From Diphasiastrum complanatum (taxonomy: Eukaryota > Streptophyta > Lycopodiopsida > Lycopodiales > Lycopodiaceae), in the NCBI GenBank assembly GCA_029204225.1, contig CM055112.1, positions 22,944,578 through 23,008,577 of the forward strand: a stretch of 64,000 nucleotides of DNA, written 5' to 3'. The notes beneath the pieces were generated by a model that worked only from the letters and a program-made list of their open reading frames with translations, made no database searches and had not been told where the DNA came from. This document shows positions 1 to 10,700 of the stretch, in pieces. Made by a program: the position numbers and the translations under genes. The stretch's first letter is position 1. Each line of letters begins with the position of its first letter.

Positions 1-970
1 CAATTTTTTATTAGCAAACTGTAATTGCTGATTAAGACAAGATACGCTATGCATTCCAATATCACGCAACCTTTGACAATATCCAAGTACTCCGCTATTT
101 CCTTCGCATACAAATATGAGAAGATGAGTTACGGACTTGAAATCTGGACAGAAATTGGTAGTTGTATCTCTATGTTGGATTTTAATGCTCTGATTAACTT
201 CAGACATTAGTTAATTAAGCATGAGATGTGATAACTTCCCTGCATGCTCGTTTGAAAATTTGGGACTAGAGCTTTAAGAATGTCATTGTAAATCTTGGTG
301 TGCTCACTGCAAAACTAAAGTGAGAGTACTATGAGCACTTTTGAAATCTTTGTATGCTTATAGTAAAATATGAGGTGGGATGATTTTCAACATGACATAG
401 ACATTACAAAAGTAAGGTACGCTAGATTTATTCAGTTTGACTTATTGTAGTTTGAAGCATTTACCTATTGTAGCTTTCAACAATGGCAATGTTTCATTTG
501 TATGTTGCACTTCCTATGGAATGCACTCCATTTATTAAGAAAAATTGGAAAGCTGCAGTAGTTAGAGAATTGAGAATGAATAATCATCAAAATATAGATT
601 TGTGGGTGGATGGATCAATTTATCCTAGAGTGTCAGAAATCGTTATGTTATCATAAATGAGTTCTGATACCATGTCAAAAATGCATGGGTTATCAGGAAT
701 ATCGAATGATATCGCATCATAGGATCTCTGGTAAAAACAGATGTTTTGATATCAGTTAATGGTAGTATAGCAGCAGAAGTAGAACAACAAACGGTTGTAG
801 ATCAGAAGTGCAACAGTACCAGCAATAATCAAGATGAATATACAGTAGTAGTAATGCTCAATAGAACAAATCAGTAGTGTGGACAAAAATGTACTCTTGG
901 AAAAAATCAGAAAGTGAGTACATGGGCATGAAGCTAAGCGCAAATAAGTGAGGCGCAAATATTTTAGAGC
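1..970. other. AT-rich sequence, no gene recognised
   Basis: No reading frame with recognisable protein character is visible on either strand; the short open frames look random. The only landmark is GTTCTGATACCA near 661-672, annotated separately. What surrounds it is probably old transposon sequence, but no domain could be read. Confidence 0.5.
661..672 (-). other. Candidate copia primer-binding-site relic
   Basis: On the minus strand this reads TGGTATCAGAAC, close to the plant copia PBS TGGTATCAGAGC that pairs with initiator-Met tRNA. It is followed on the plus strand by TGTCAAAAATGC, which would be the inner end of a minus-strand 5' LTR. No matching coding region or far LTR end was found, so this is a weak call on one motif. 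Confidence 0.35.
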
Positions 971-1335
971 TTCAAAGGCTTTTGATCGTTGTTATCTTCT
1001 ATCCAGATTAATTAGCTATATATGCTAGTTCCTAACAGGTGCAGAGGCTTATTTCAAAGATATTTTTGGTATTTTGAACTACTTAGTTAATTAACACCGC
1101 CTTATATTAGTAACCGCAATTGGAGATATTTTATTTACATACGTGGTGGAGAGGTTCAAAGGCTTTTGATCGTTGTTATCTTATGTCCACCAGATTAATC
1201 AACTACATATGCTAGCTACTAATAGGTATAGCCCTTATTCCAAATATATTTTTGGTATTTTGAACTACTTAGTAAAATAACAGTGCCTTGTAGTAGGTAA
1301 CCGCCATTGGAGATATTTTATTCACATACGTGATG
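971..1335. repeat. Tandem duplication, two units of about 184 bp
   Basis: The unit starts TTCAAAGGCTTTTGATCG at 971 and again at 1155. Both copies carry the same order of landmarks: a CAGATTAAT block, TATGCTAG, TTTTTGGTATTTTGAACTAC, and GGAGATATTTTATT followed by CACATACGT. The copies differ by scattered substitutions and small indels, so the duplication is not recent. It does not encode a protein. Confidence 0.85.
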
Positions 1336-1359
1336 AAGTATCAGTGTTATAGCCTTGAA

Positions 1360-1800
1360 GTCACCTGACAGTACGTGGATCGACTTTTATTGATGAGAGA
1401 ATGTCGATGTTGAATTAGTCGAGAGTTTTGATAGATTGTCAATGAAGTCGGGTAAGTCGACAAAGTCGAGTAAGTCGATGGAGTTGATGGAGATGTCGAT
1501 GATGTCGGGTAAGTCGACAAAGTCGGATGAGTTGATGAAGGAGTCAATGTTGAGTGAGTGATGGAATGTCGATTTAGTCGATGTTGTTGAGTAAGTCAAG
1601 TATATACATGGAGAAGAATTCGACGGAATGAAGTAGGTCGGGTACTTTGATGTTGAGCATTTCGATGGCGGGCACTTCAATGAAGTCGATGTCGATGGAG
1701 TCAGCTGAGTGAGTTGATGAAGAAGTTGAAGAAGTCGAATGGAGTAAGTTGGCGTATATACATGGGGAAGTCGAAGTCGACTTCAGACTTTGATGACTTC
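1360..1800. repeat. Degenerate GTCGA/GATGA-rich simple-sequence region
   Basis: The region is dominated by variants of AAGTCGA, GATGGAGTCGA and GATGAAG. A 22-base block, GTCGGGTAAGTCGACAAAGT plus CG, occurs at about 1447 and again at about 1504. Because the sequence is close to trinucleotide-periodic, it opens long Ser/Thr/Pro frames on the minus strand. These look like artefacts of low complexity rather than a gene. It resembles a decayed minisatellite. Confidence 0.7.
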
Positions 1801-1809
1801 AAAGACTTC

Positions 1810-2899
1810 GGAGAACCAAGGTGCTTGGGATTGCTCTAATGAACTTTCTATAGATAACAATTTGTTAATCAAATAGGGTTTCTAGCCTACAATGTTTAAT
1901 GGTAGAAGTGAAAACATAACAAGGAACCAGCACATGTTTATCGTTCCATAAAAACTTTTGAACTTGATGATGAAGAAATTGCTAAGGGTTTTAGAGGAAG
2001 AAAGACCCAAAGTTGTCCATGTTCGTTTCAAAGGATTCAAAATAATTCTTGACGTGGATATTCAGCACTCTAGTGTACAAGTTTATTATTTATGCCTTGT
2101 CATTCCAAATTAGGCCAAAAATGTAATTATTAACATTGTGAGGGCCCAAGCACTCCAATTTGGACATGTGGAGCAATGCATGGTGATTGACAACTTGCAT
2201 GCATGATGAAAAGATCAAAAGCAATTGAATATGGATTTAGTAAAAGATTAGAGTTTTGAAAGGAATATTTGGATCCATGGTTCTATGTATATATATGAAA
2301 ACCCACCCTCCTCCACTTGTAGATTTCGGTATTTAGTTTCTAGAAGCCCCTCCTCTCTTGTATTTAGTCATCGTGGCTCAGGGGAAGATGATTGGGATTT
2401 GACATTCTTAAATCAATGGATTTAGATCATGAGTAGATTTAGATCAATGGATTTGGCATGAGTAGATTGAAAAATCATAAGTAAATTTCGTGATGTGTTT
2501 CCAATTGACCTACCTCATGGTTTATCACCTTTTAGATCAATAGATCATGGTGATTTTCAAAAATCTCGTTGGACAAAATAAAACAATTGTGATTGGGCCA
2601 CAGCTATTGTCCACGCACCAATATCAAATGATGCCGCTTTCGCTTCCGCATTGGCACTTGAAAAAGCATAGATCTATGTTTGCTTGGGTAAAACCAAGTG
2701 TTTATTTTCTGCCAAATTGTCTCACAAAATTGAGATCTCCCAACGGCCCTTTACAATCTAGCCCGCTTGAGAACCTCCTATGTGTCTTGCTCTCCTTGTC
2801 GCTTCATGGACTGCTTCCTCATACTCACTTGTTTTCTCAGGGCTTCAAATATATGGAAATGTACTTTGTTTCCAAGTTTTAGTGGCCCCAAGTATTCTC
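1810..2899. other. No gene recognised; TATA-like sequence near 2289
   Basis: Non-coding by eye. TATATATATG near 2287-2297 followed by a pyrimidine-rich stretch has the look of an LTR promoter, but no LTR ends were found. Open frames at 2547-2952 are in the opposite orientation to a decayed minus-strand frame and are probably shadows. Confidence 0.4.
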
Positions 2900-3897
2900 A
2901 CACCTTTTGTATGAACCCGAATTCATGCCAATCTTCCACCATCATGACATAACGTGAAGACATCAATGCCGCTCTATAGTAGAGTCTGTGGGCCATCATT
3001 CGGTGGTCTTCTTCTGACTGTAGACTACGTTGGGATTGATATTTATAGGATCTAAACCTCGATCCCAAAAACATTTTTGATTCATAAGAAATGCTATGGA
3101 TCGGCAATAATTAGCACTCTCTCGAATGTATAAGTCAGCATTAGACCTATATTTGTGGCCAAAGTCTAGTAGTTGCGGTCGAAACTCATCATACGATGAG
3201 TTTTTCGAGATCTCTAGAATCACTAGCCAATTGACTACTTCATCTCTCGGTCGCTCCTTTGGCCATGGATTTCATCTCTTAATAGGCATATAAAAGGGGT
3301 CAATCCTTTTTCAAGACGGTGCCCTTAGATACTCCTACAGTCTCCTATTGTCTTTCAGGATCTTGTTTCTCCATTCTAGCTATTGTTGCAGGGCTGCAAT
3401 GACATCTAACCATGAGGAATACTTGCTTTGGTCTAGGTCGTCTTCCCGGCCCCTCATGCTTTGAGGGTATTTCCTTCCAAATTTCTTGGACTCTTGAGTA
3501 TCGGCCATCTTGGATCTTGGCTCGATCGGTTGGGTTGCCTTTAGCTTTTGTTGAGGCTTCGCCAGATAGTGGTCAAGTGCCTTGGTGCCTTTATCTTCTT
3601 TTCTAGCCCTTTCACTAGTTTAGGGCTCAGCTTCACTTGCGTTGAAACCTGTAGGTTGCAGTGAAAACTTTCAAAAATCTGGTTGCTCATCTTGCGGGTC
3701 GTCAAATTCTCTAGTATCAATATTGATTTTAGGTAGGTTGGGTGGATTGTGATCTGGTGAGGGTGGCATGAACTTGGTGGGTTGACAGGTATGGGATTCT
3801 CAACAAGATTATATGTGGCGCTAGGAGAGCTAAGTTGTTTTATGAACTCATCTCGTCGGGCTTTGTACGTCTCAGGATGTCCTTGGTGTGGTCTCAA
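2900..3897 (-). pseudogene. Decayed coding region, distal part of an unidentified multi-domain gene
   Basis: Broken minus-strand frames at 3541-3897, 2996-3223 and 2898-3107 keep protein-like composition, with charged and aromatic residues spread evenly. Readable stretches include HPETYKARRDEFIKQL, a Pro-rich PVNPPSS segment, and a basic-aromatic stretch containing YRSNADLYIRESANY. They lie downstream of the coiled-coil and proline-rich parts on the same strand. I read them as the C-terminal part of one frameshifted gene. I do not recognise the family; a gag-like or transposon-borne accessory protein is possible. No start, stop or introns can be assigned. Confidence 0.4.
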
Positions 3898-4471
3898 TGG
3901 TCGACTCAGATGGGATGGGGAAGTGATGGTTGGAGAACGGGGTGTGTGGGCACAAAGGTTTGGGAAAAATCAAACATGCAGAAGCAGGAAGTCTTGTAGT
4001 TAGATGGAGGGGCTCAGAGACTCCCAAAGGTGACTTCGGTTTCCTTTCCATCTGATCCTAAACTACCATCCAGTTGATAAGTGGTCATGTCCAACAGCAC
4101 CATCATCTCCATCTTTGTCTTTTGGCTTCTGTTCATAATTTCCTGCTTGGGCCTTGCACACAATGTTCCAAAGTTGGTTCACTTTGTCCAAAACCTTTTG
4201 CAAATCCTTCGTCATTTTTTCCAAATGCTTCTGGACTTTTGAATGACTTTTTTCTGTTTCTCAAAGCTTATTCAAAATTCATCTTGTCGACCTCCCTCTC
4301 TTGAATAAGCCTGACGTACTTTTCCATTTTGATTGTTGAGGCTTGAGGGGGCTACACTTGAATGTATTATGGCTTCACAAGAGAGCTGTCAACTATCGTT
4401 GCTCCAGATGATCCCATCTTGAACTTGGTCGACCTGGCTCATCTGTTACTTAAGTTGATTTTGAACTTCAT

Positions 4472-5692
4472 TTAGCTCTTCGGCTTGCTTGCCCATGGTG
4501 GCTTGCAACTCCATAATTGGTATCTTCTGCTCCTCAGCCTCTCTTCTTTCTTCTTGATTTTCAATTGCTGCTTTGCTACAACTCGTTTCTGCTGCTTGAC
4601 CTCATTTTCCAATTCCTTGTGTTGGCTCACCAACCAATGTAAATGATAGATGGCCTCAGATAGACTTTGTACGATCCGTTTGGCCACCTCTGAAAGCTCT
4701 TCGAGATTGGCAAGGATAAGATACTTATCTAAAACGTGGTGAGGTGGCGCTAGTCCAAAGAATAGTCCTTGAGAGGGTCGTGTGGGTGGTAACGGCGAAG
4801 ATGGAGATATAGAAACGGTGGTAGTGCGTGTGAGAGTGATGGATGGAGTGGCAGGTTGGGTGGAAGTGGCAATGGTGTCAGGTACAAGTTGGGTTCCCCA
4901 GGCTGGTCTTCCTTCCCCTCGTCGGTATTGTCTTCTATTTTGATCATGTCTTGAGCATCAAAATAAGATGACTTGTCCAAGATAATATGGACCTGCTTTG
5001 CTTGCTCTTGCGGTGCTTCAACTGTTGGCATCTCTTTAGGAATGTCATTCCCATCTCCCTCCCCTCCCAAAACTGCTGCTTGTGGAGATTGGGGCTTGTT
5101 CGGCATTGTTGCCAATGAATTTGTCTGGACTACTTGTGTAGTTGGTGAACATGGCGGTGTTGGCGTATTTTCCAGCACTGGTGGAGTTGCAATTGATGCT
5201 AGTGGAATGATCTAGGAGTCAACTATTGTGTCAACAACTATGGATGTTTTTGCGCCATTTATAGTGAGGAGTGCTGTTGTGATGCCACATCTGAGGAGGA
5301 GCTCTTATCTTGTGATCTGTTGACCTAGAGGTAGTATGTTGAGACTGTGTGGCTGCTTTCTTGGATCTAGGCTTTCAGAGGAGCTTTCTTCCTTCGGATT
5401 CGGTTTCGTCAGTCTTTGTCTCATCTGGAAAAGGCCTCTTTGCTTGCATCTTGTTCCGTGTCCTGGCTTGTCGAGTATGTGGTTGTTGGGCCTGGGTAAT
5501 GGTGTCTTCTTGATGAGCAGAAGATTCTTCAACAGAAAGATCTTTATGTGATGCCAAGGATGTGTGTTGCTTTCTCAAGGTAAGCTTCATTATGCCGGTG
5601 TTTGGTTGCTTTGGGGGTGGCCCTTGTGGAGAGGATGAAAGTTTTGTCTTCTGAGAAGCTGCGGGAGGTGCATCTTGTGATGTAGACAACAT
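4472..5692 (-). pseudogene. Decayed proline-rich and coiled-coil coding region
   Basis: Three minus-strand frames follow one another. 5375-5692 is rich in Pro, Gln, Ser and Lys, including SPQGPPPKQP. 4750-5178 has a Pro-rich start (NTPTPPCSP), an acidic middle (IKIEDNTDEGKEDQPGE) and a second Pro-rich end. 4472-4687 is a Lys/Glu/Gln-rich heptad-like segment with ELENEVKQQKRVV, predicted coiled coil. Frameshifts and stops separate them, so this is a relic. It sits between the DKWKxKDG domain (upstream in gene order) and the 2900-3897 relic. The order of proline-rich then coiled-coil resembles the unrelated-looking relic at 51690-53856. Function unknown. Confidence 0.5.
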
Positions 5693-5741
5693 GCTTGGTC
5701 TTCTTAGTTGGTGCTGATGGAGTCTCCCATGTTTTATCTAT

Positions 5742-6326
5742 GAGCATTAATATGTCTCAAATCTTTGGTTGGTGGTTCAATTGCTACAATGTAACATCTG
5801 TCAAAAGATAGCCCAACAAAGTGGAGGGTTGTTTGTTCTTGATACAGGCAGTTCGAAGCAAATTGTGCCCAATCATACAAGTTCTAATTGTGGAGCCTAA
5901 AATCTACTATAATGTGAAAGAGCGTCATCAAAAATCCGCGTAATCTATGACCTATGATGCTGCGTGTACTTTGTTAGGCACATGCAATAGCTAAAGGCTT
6001 ATCATTTATTGCATCGATGAGGTAGCCATCTTTGCTCTTCCATTTATCCACTGAAGGATCTTTGAACTTGTAATAAGCTGTAGATTCGTTCTTCTGGAGT
6101 GTTCTGTTGAGTATGTTGGGTCTCATAGGGAAGCCAAAAGTGTGTAGTTCAACTCTAGAGATAGGAATGATATAAATCATAGTCTTGTTTGGAGGTAAGA
6201 TAAACCAAAAAGACTTGTTACTATAGTTATAAGAGACGTAAGCAATGTGCAATAGAAACAGGCTCTGATATCCACTAAAGGGAGGCATTTGGAACTCAAT
6301 TTTTGTTAAAAATTGATGTGCCTCTG
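5742..6326 (-). pseudogene. DKWKxKDG-family protein, truncated N-terminal domain (copy 1)
   Basis: The minus-strand frame reads TKIEFQMPPFSGYQ, then YSNKSFWFILPP, then DPSVDKWKSKDG, ending AINDKPLAIACA with a stop at 5974. The same frame resumes after the stop for about 75 codons of protein-like sequence. It is colinear with the plus-strand frames at 21200-21695, which carry LKFQIPPWTGHEP and DTTLDKWKNKDG. Two independent decayed copies with matched motif spacing argue for a real protein family. The upstream end is cut exactly where an LTR starts at 6327, so the first few open codons beyond that belong to the LTR. I do not recognise the family or its function. Confidence 0.55.
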
Positions 6327-6819
6327 TTGGGGGTATTCCCAACATATTGTAAATAAATAAAATCGGAAAATTGGAAATAGTTGCGAGGGTTGTGGCATCC
6401 TGCATAAGCACTCAAGTCAAGTTGTAAATAGAATAAGGGACTTGGGCCTTACTGTTTATTAAATAAAACTTGAGGCCACAATGTCAAGTTAATAAACTTA
6501 GTCTAAACTTACAAGGTTGGGTCCAAAGTGAAACTCACATATATCATGTGAGTTCTAATGTACTTTTTTAAGACCCTTGGATTAGATTGGACCCAAGGTG
6601 AGTGGTGAAGATTAGAACTAATATTTTTAGAAGTAGCCAATAGGATTTTGGGGCAAGGGCCTTTCCCATTGATAAAAGACACCATTTGTACATATTTTGC
6701 ATGCTTAATGAAAAGGAGTAAACTCTACCATTTTGGAGAGAAGGATCCTCATTTGTTATTCACTACTTGCTAATGCCATTTGTGTGTATTTTCTATTTTG
6801 CTTTTTGGTTTCCATTGTG
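6327..6819 (+). repeat. LTR fragment, family shared with 28640-29262
   Basis: The 5' end is TGTTGGGGGTATTCCCAACA, a TG start with a short inverted repeat typical of plant LTRs. The following ~490 bases match the reverse complement of the sequence ending at 29262 through many blocks, for example CTTGAGGCC, GGACCCAA and GGGGCAAGGGCC. Homology to the other copy continues up to the point where copia-2 begins at 6820. The LTR was therefore itself interrupted by copia-2. To the left it cuts the DKWKxKDG pseudogene. Whether it was part of a full element or a solo LTR cannot be told. Confidence 0.65.
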
Positions 6820-7000
6820 TGTAAAAATTACAGCAAATAAGAATCCTAAAACACTTGAAATGATGAGGAAATAGATTATGATTTCATAAGATTAGCACAA
6901 GTTGAACCATCAAAATCCATCAAAAATCTATGCTTGAACCTCACTAAATGGCCCAAATCCTTGAAGAAGGCTTCACACGTGTGAAAGTACGGCCTCCCAC
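6820..7000 (-). repeat. Copia-2 3' LTR, outer piece
   Basis: Starts TGTAAAAATTACAGC on the plus strand and follows the first ~180 bases of the copia-1 LTR with a few substitutions and a small deletion (GATGAGGAAATAG instead of GATGAGGGAAACAATAG). It stops at CCTCCCAC. The rest of the same LTR resumes at 13218 with AGTCTGAG, which is the exact continuation in an intact copy. Confidence 0.85.
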
Positions 7001-7059
7001 ATTCAATTTGATCACAATTTTTGATCTAAATCTTGTGTAGATTGGATCTTAGCATCTCA
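7001..7059 (+). repeat. Inverted 59-bp copy of the copia leader at the nested junction
   Basis: The segment from ATTCAATTTGATCAC to GATCTTAGCATCT is the reverse complement of the copia-1 untranslated leader at about 12432-12488, with essentially one mismatch over ~55 bases. It lies precisely between the broken copia-2 LTR and the outer end of the copia-1 3' LTR. It is not part of a normal LTR structure. It was probably captured during aberrant reverse transcription, integration or repair. Confidence 0.85.
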
Positions 7060-7741
7060 TGTAAAAATTACAGCAAATAAGGATCCTAAAACACTTGAAA
7101 TGATGAGGGAAACAATAGATTATGATTTCATAAGATTAGCACAAGTTGAACCATCAAAATCCATCAAAAATCTATGCTTGAACCTCACTAAATGGCCCAA
7201 ATCCTTGAAGAAGGCTTCACACGTGTGAAAGTACGGCCTCCCACAGTCTGAGTACTGTACACCAGACCTAAATTCAATCCTATAATCATTAGTAATCACA
7301 AGTACTCAAACAATTATGAACATAGAGAGCAATTGCACCATTATGAGAGAAAAAACATGAAATTGCTTGATTGATTTTGGTGAGATATCATCACCTATAT
7401 ATACATGATCCATCACGGTTTTGGGCAGGTATGAGTAGCCCTAAACCTATCCCTAATGCTAATTTTGGTGGATCTTTCATCCCTACCAAGTTAGGGTTGG
7501 AATCTTGGAGATCCCTCAACAATGCAAAAATTACCAAAAATAGCTCCTATTTTTTCTCCCTTGTATCTAAGCATAATTTGGACTCATTCCAAAGGTTCTA
7601 ACACTTAGGTCTACTTGAGAACATCCTTATGAATGGAATCCTATGCTATTTGGCACGTGTGACAAGCCACATCATGACCATCTAACTATTTACAAGTCAT
7701 ATGACCAAAACTAGTCAAGCTAGAATTGTGAATTTTTAACA
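7060..7741 (-). repeat. Copia-1 3' LTR
   Basis: Bounded by TGTAAAAATTAC and GAATTTTTAACA, giving TG...CA ends with imperfect terminal inverted repeats. TATATATA at 7396-7403 is suitably placed as a minus-strand TATA box. The inner end abuts the polypurine tract at 7742. Aligns over its full length with 12535-13217. Confidence 0.92.
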
Positions 7742-7752
7742 CTCCTCCTCAC
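7742..7752 (-). other. Copia-1 polypurine tract
   Basis: Reads GTGAGGAGGAG on the minus strand, directly before the TG of the 3' LTR and four bases after the gag-pol stop. This is the standard position for plus-strand DNA priming in LTR elements. The identical tract is in copia-2 at 13715-13725. Confidence 0.88.
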
Positions 7753-7755
7753 TAT

Positions 7756-10700
7756 CTAGCTTGGTTCAATCATTGCTTTACTAATCACTCCAAGTGATGA
7801 TCTGAACTTCATAAAAGGTGTCTTTTGAAGTGGTTTAGTAAGTAGATCAGCTACACATTCATTGCTTGGAACATGCTCCAAAGCAATCTCCTTGGCTTGC
7901 ACCATTTCTCTCACAAAGTGATGGCATATCTCAATGTGCTTAGATCTTGCATGGAAGATTGGGTTAGATGCAAGGTGTTGGGCTGATATATTGTCATTGT
8001 AGATGATTGGTGCCTCCTCTGAATCCATGATCTTTAGTTCCACCAATAATCTCTTGATCCAAAGTACCTCCTTTGTAGTGGTTGTCAAAGCTTTGTACTA
8101 GGCCTCGGTTGAAGATAGAGATATAGTTTCTTGCTTTTTTGAAAGCCATGAAACCACACCTTCTCCTATGAAAGTTAAATAGGCACTTGTTGATTTCCTA
8201 TCCCTCTTGTCCCCTGCAAAATCTGAATCACTAAATGCATGAAGGTTAATCACATCTCCTCTATATAGAATCCCAAAATCCAATGTACCCGAGATGTATC
8301 TTAGAATCCTCTTAGCCTTTTTCCAATGGATATTCAATGGCTTTTGCATGGATTGGCTCAACCTACATACACTAAAGCTAAGATCTGGTCTAGTTATAGT
8401 GATCCACATTAAGGAACCTATAAGTTGCCTAAACAAATTGATGTCCATGAAGGATCTTTCATCATCTTCATTTGGCACTTTTACATCTTGCTCCATTGGT
8501 GTGTCAACACTTTTGCATACTTCCATCTTAAACTTCTTCAAAAGACTTTGAGCATAGTTTACTTGACTTATAAAGATAAAATCAGACCCTCTAAGTACTT
8601 CTATGCCTAAGATGAAGTGAAGACACCCTAGATCTACCATCTTGAACTCTAAGGATAGATCTATCTTGATTTTTTCAATACCATCAACACTATTTCCACT
8701 AATGATGATGTCATCTACATAAAGGAGTAAAAGTACAATACCAACATCATCAAACTTAATGTAAAGAGTGGGATCATATTCACTTTGAACAAAAGAAAGT
8801 GAAATAAGATAGCAATGTAGTCTTGAATTCCAAGATCTCGAGGCTTGCTTCAAGCCATAGATGCTTCTTTGGAGATGGCATACTTTGTTCTCCATTCCAT
8901 GCTTGATGAACCCTTGTGGCTGCTCCATATAGATATCCTCTTCCAAAAAAACATTCAAGAAAGCATTAGAGACATCCATTTGACATAGAATCCATCCAAA
9001 ATGTGATGCAAGTGCAATGATTAGTCTTATTGTGACCATCTTGGCCACGGGTGCAAAAGTTTCCTCATAGTCTATCCCTCTCTCTTGAGCATAACCTTTT
9101 GCAACTAATCTTGCTTTATGTTTGTTAACACTCCCATTTGCATTCAACTTAAGCTTGAAGACCCACTTGCATCCTATTACATTCCTTTGAGGTCTCTCAA
9201 CAAGCAACCAAGTTTCATTCTCAATCAAGGCATCATACTCATCCAACATAGCTTTATACCATTCTTTGGAGTTCAATGCATCTTCAACATTAGACGGTTC
9301 TTCAAAACTAGATAAAGCATAAGAAGTGGATGAGATACCCTCAACTTGCTGTCCTTTGCCTTGATATGTGAGCCTTGATGGCTCCACTTTTGCCCTTGAA
9401 GATCTCCTTGGTGTGATAGGTGGGTTTGGTGCTTGCTCCTCCATGAGCTCCTCCTCAAAACCAAGATCTTGCTCCTCGGCCATCTTCTTCTTGATTGTTG
9501 GAGCACTTGAGCCTTCTTGAAGCATATGCATATGATGTTCATCAAAGATGACATCCCTTGAAACAACAAATTTGTTCAAGGATGGAAGATAGACTTTGTA
9601 GCCCTTGCTTGAGCTTGCATATCCAAGCATGATCCCTCTTGTGGAAGATGGATCCTCCTTGGTTCTTGTTTCCAATGGCACATGCACATAACATATACAC
9701 CCAAAAACTTTCAAGTGATTAAGATTGGGTTTCTTTCCATACAACATCTCATAAGGAGTTTTGCCTTCAATTGCTTTGCAAGACACCCTATTCATCAAGT
9801 AGTTTGCACATACAAGAGACTCACCCCAAAAGGATTTGGGCAAACAAGCATCTAATCTTAAAGCCTTAGAACATTCACATAATGTTCTATTCCTTCTTTC
9901 AGCAACTCCATTTTGTTGAGGAGTGTAAGGACAAGAAGTCTCTTTCTTGATCCCTTCCTCCTCACAAAAGGCCTTGAACTCATTGGAGATGAATTCTCCA
10001 CCATTGTCACTTCTAAGAATCTTGATGCTATGATTATGATGCTTTTCCACAAACAACTTGAACTTTACAAAAGTATCAAATACTTGAGACTTGAAGAAAA
10101 GTAAGAACACCCAACAATATCTTGAGTAGTCATCAATGAAGGTTAAAAACATGGATGAACCTCCATTAGATTTGGTGCTAGCAATGTGTACATCCGAGTG
10201 TATGAGTTCAAGAGGATGAGATGACTTTGTGATGGAGTTAGGAAACACCTTCTTATGTGCCTTGGATAAGGCACAAGCTTCACAAACCTTGTCTTCCTTC
10301 CCAATAGACCTTGGTAGGCCTAAAGCATACTCCTCCTTGATCATAGCCTCCATGGAACCCGAGTTGACATGTCCAAGTCTTTTGTGCCATAAAGTAAAGG
10401 TAGATATCTTGCTCTTCTCGGCCAACATGACAACATTAGTATCCACAAATGCATCCAGCTTATAAAGTTTGCCAAGTCTAGTGCCCTTAGCCACTATCTT
10501 ACCCTTCTTCTTGATGAAACATTCATTTGAAGCAAAGTCAACATTGAAACCATTGTCTACCATTTGGCCAACACTTAGTAGATTCTTTGTTATTGTAGGA
10601 ATGTACAAAACACCTTCTATGTTGATCTTTTTGGAAGATCCTAAGCAAAGGGGAATGCTACCAACTCCTTCAATCTTACAAGCTTCATCATTTGCTGTAT

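Noticed and set aside
1347-1680. Ser/Thr/Pro-rich open frames on the minus strand
   Set aside because: They arise from the GTCGA-rich simple sequence, occur in overlapping frames and have no domain.
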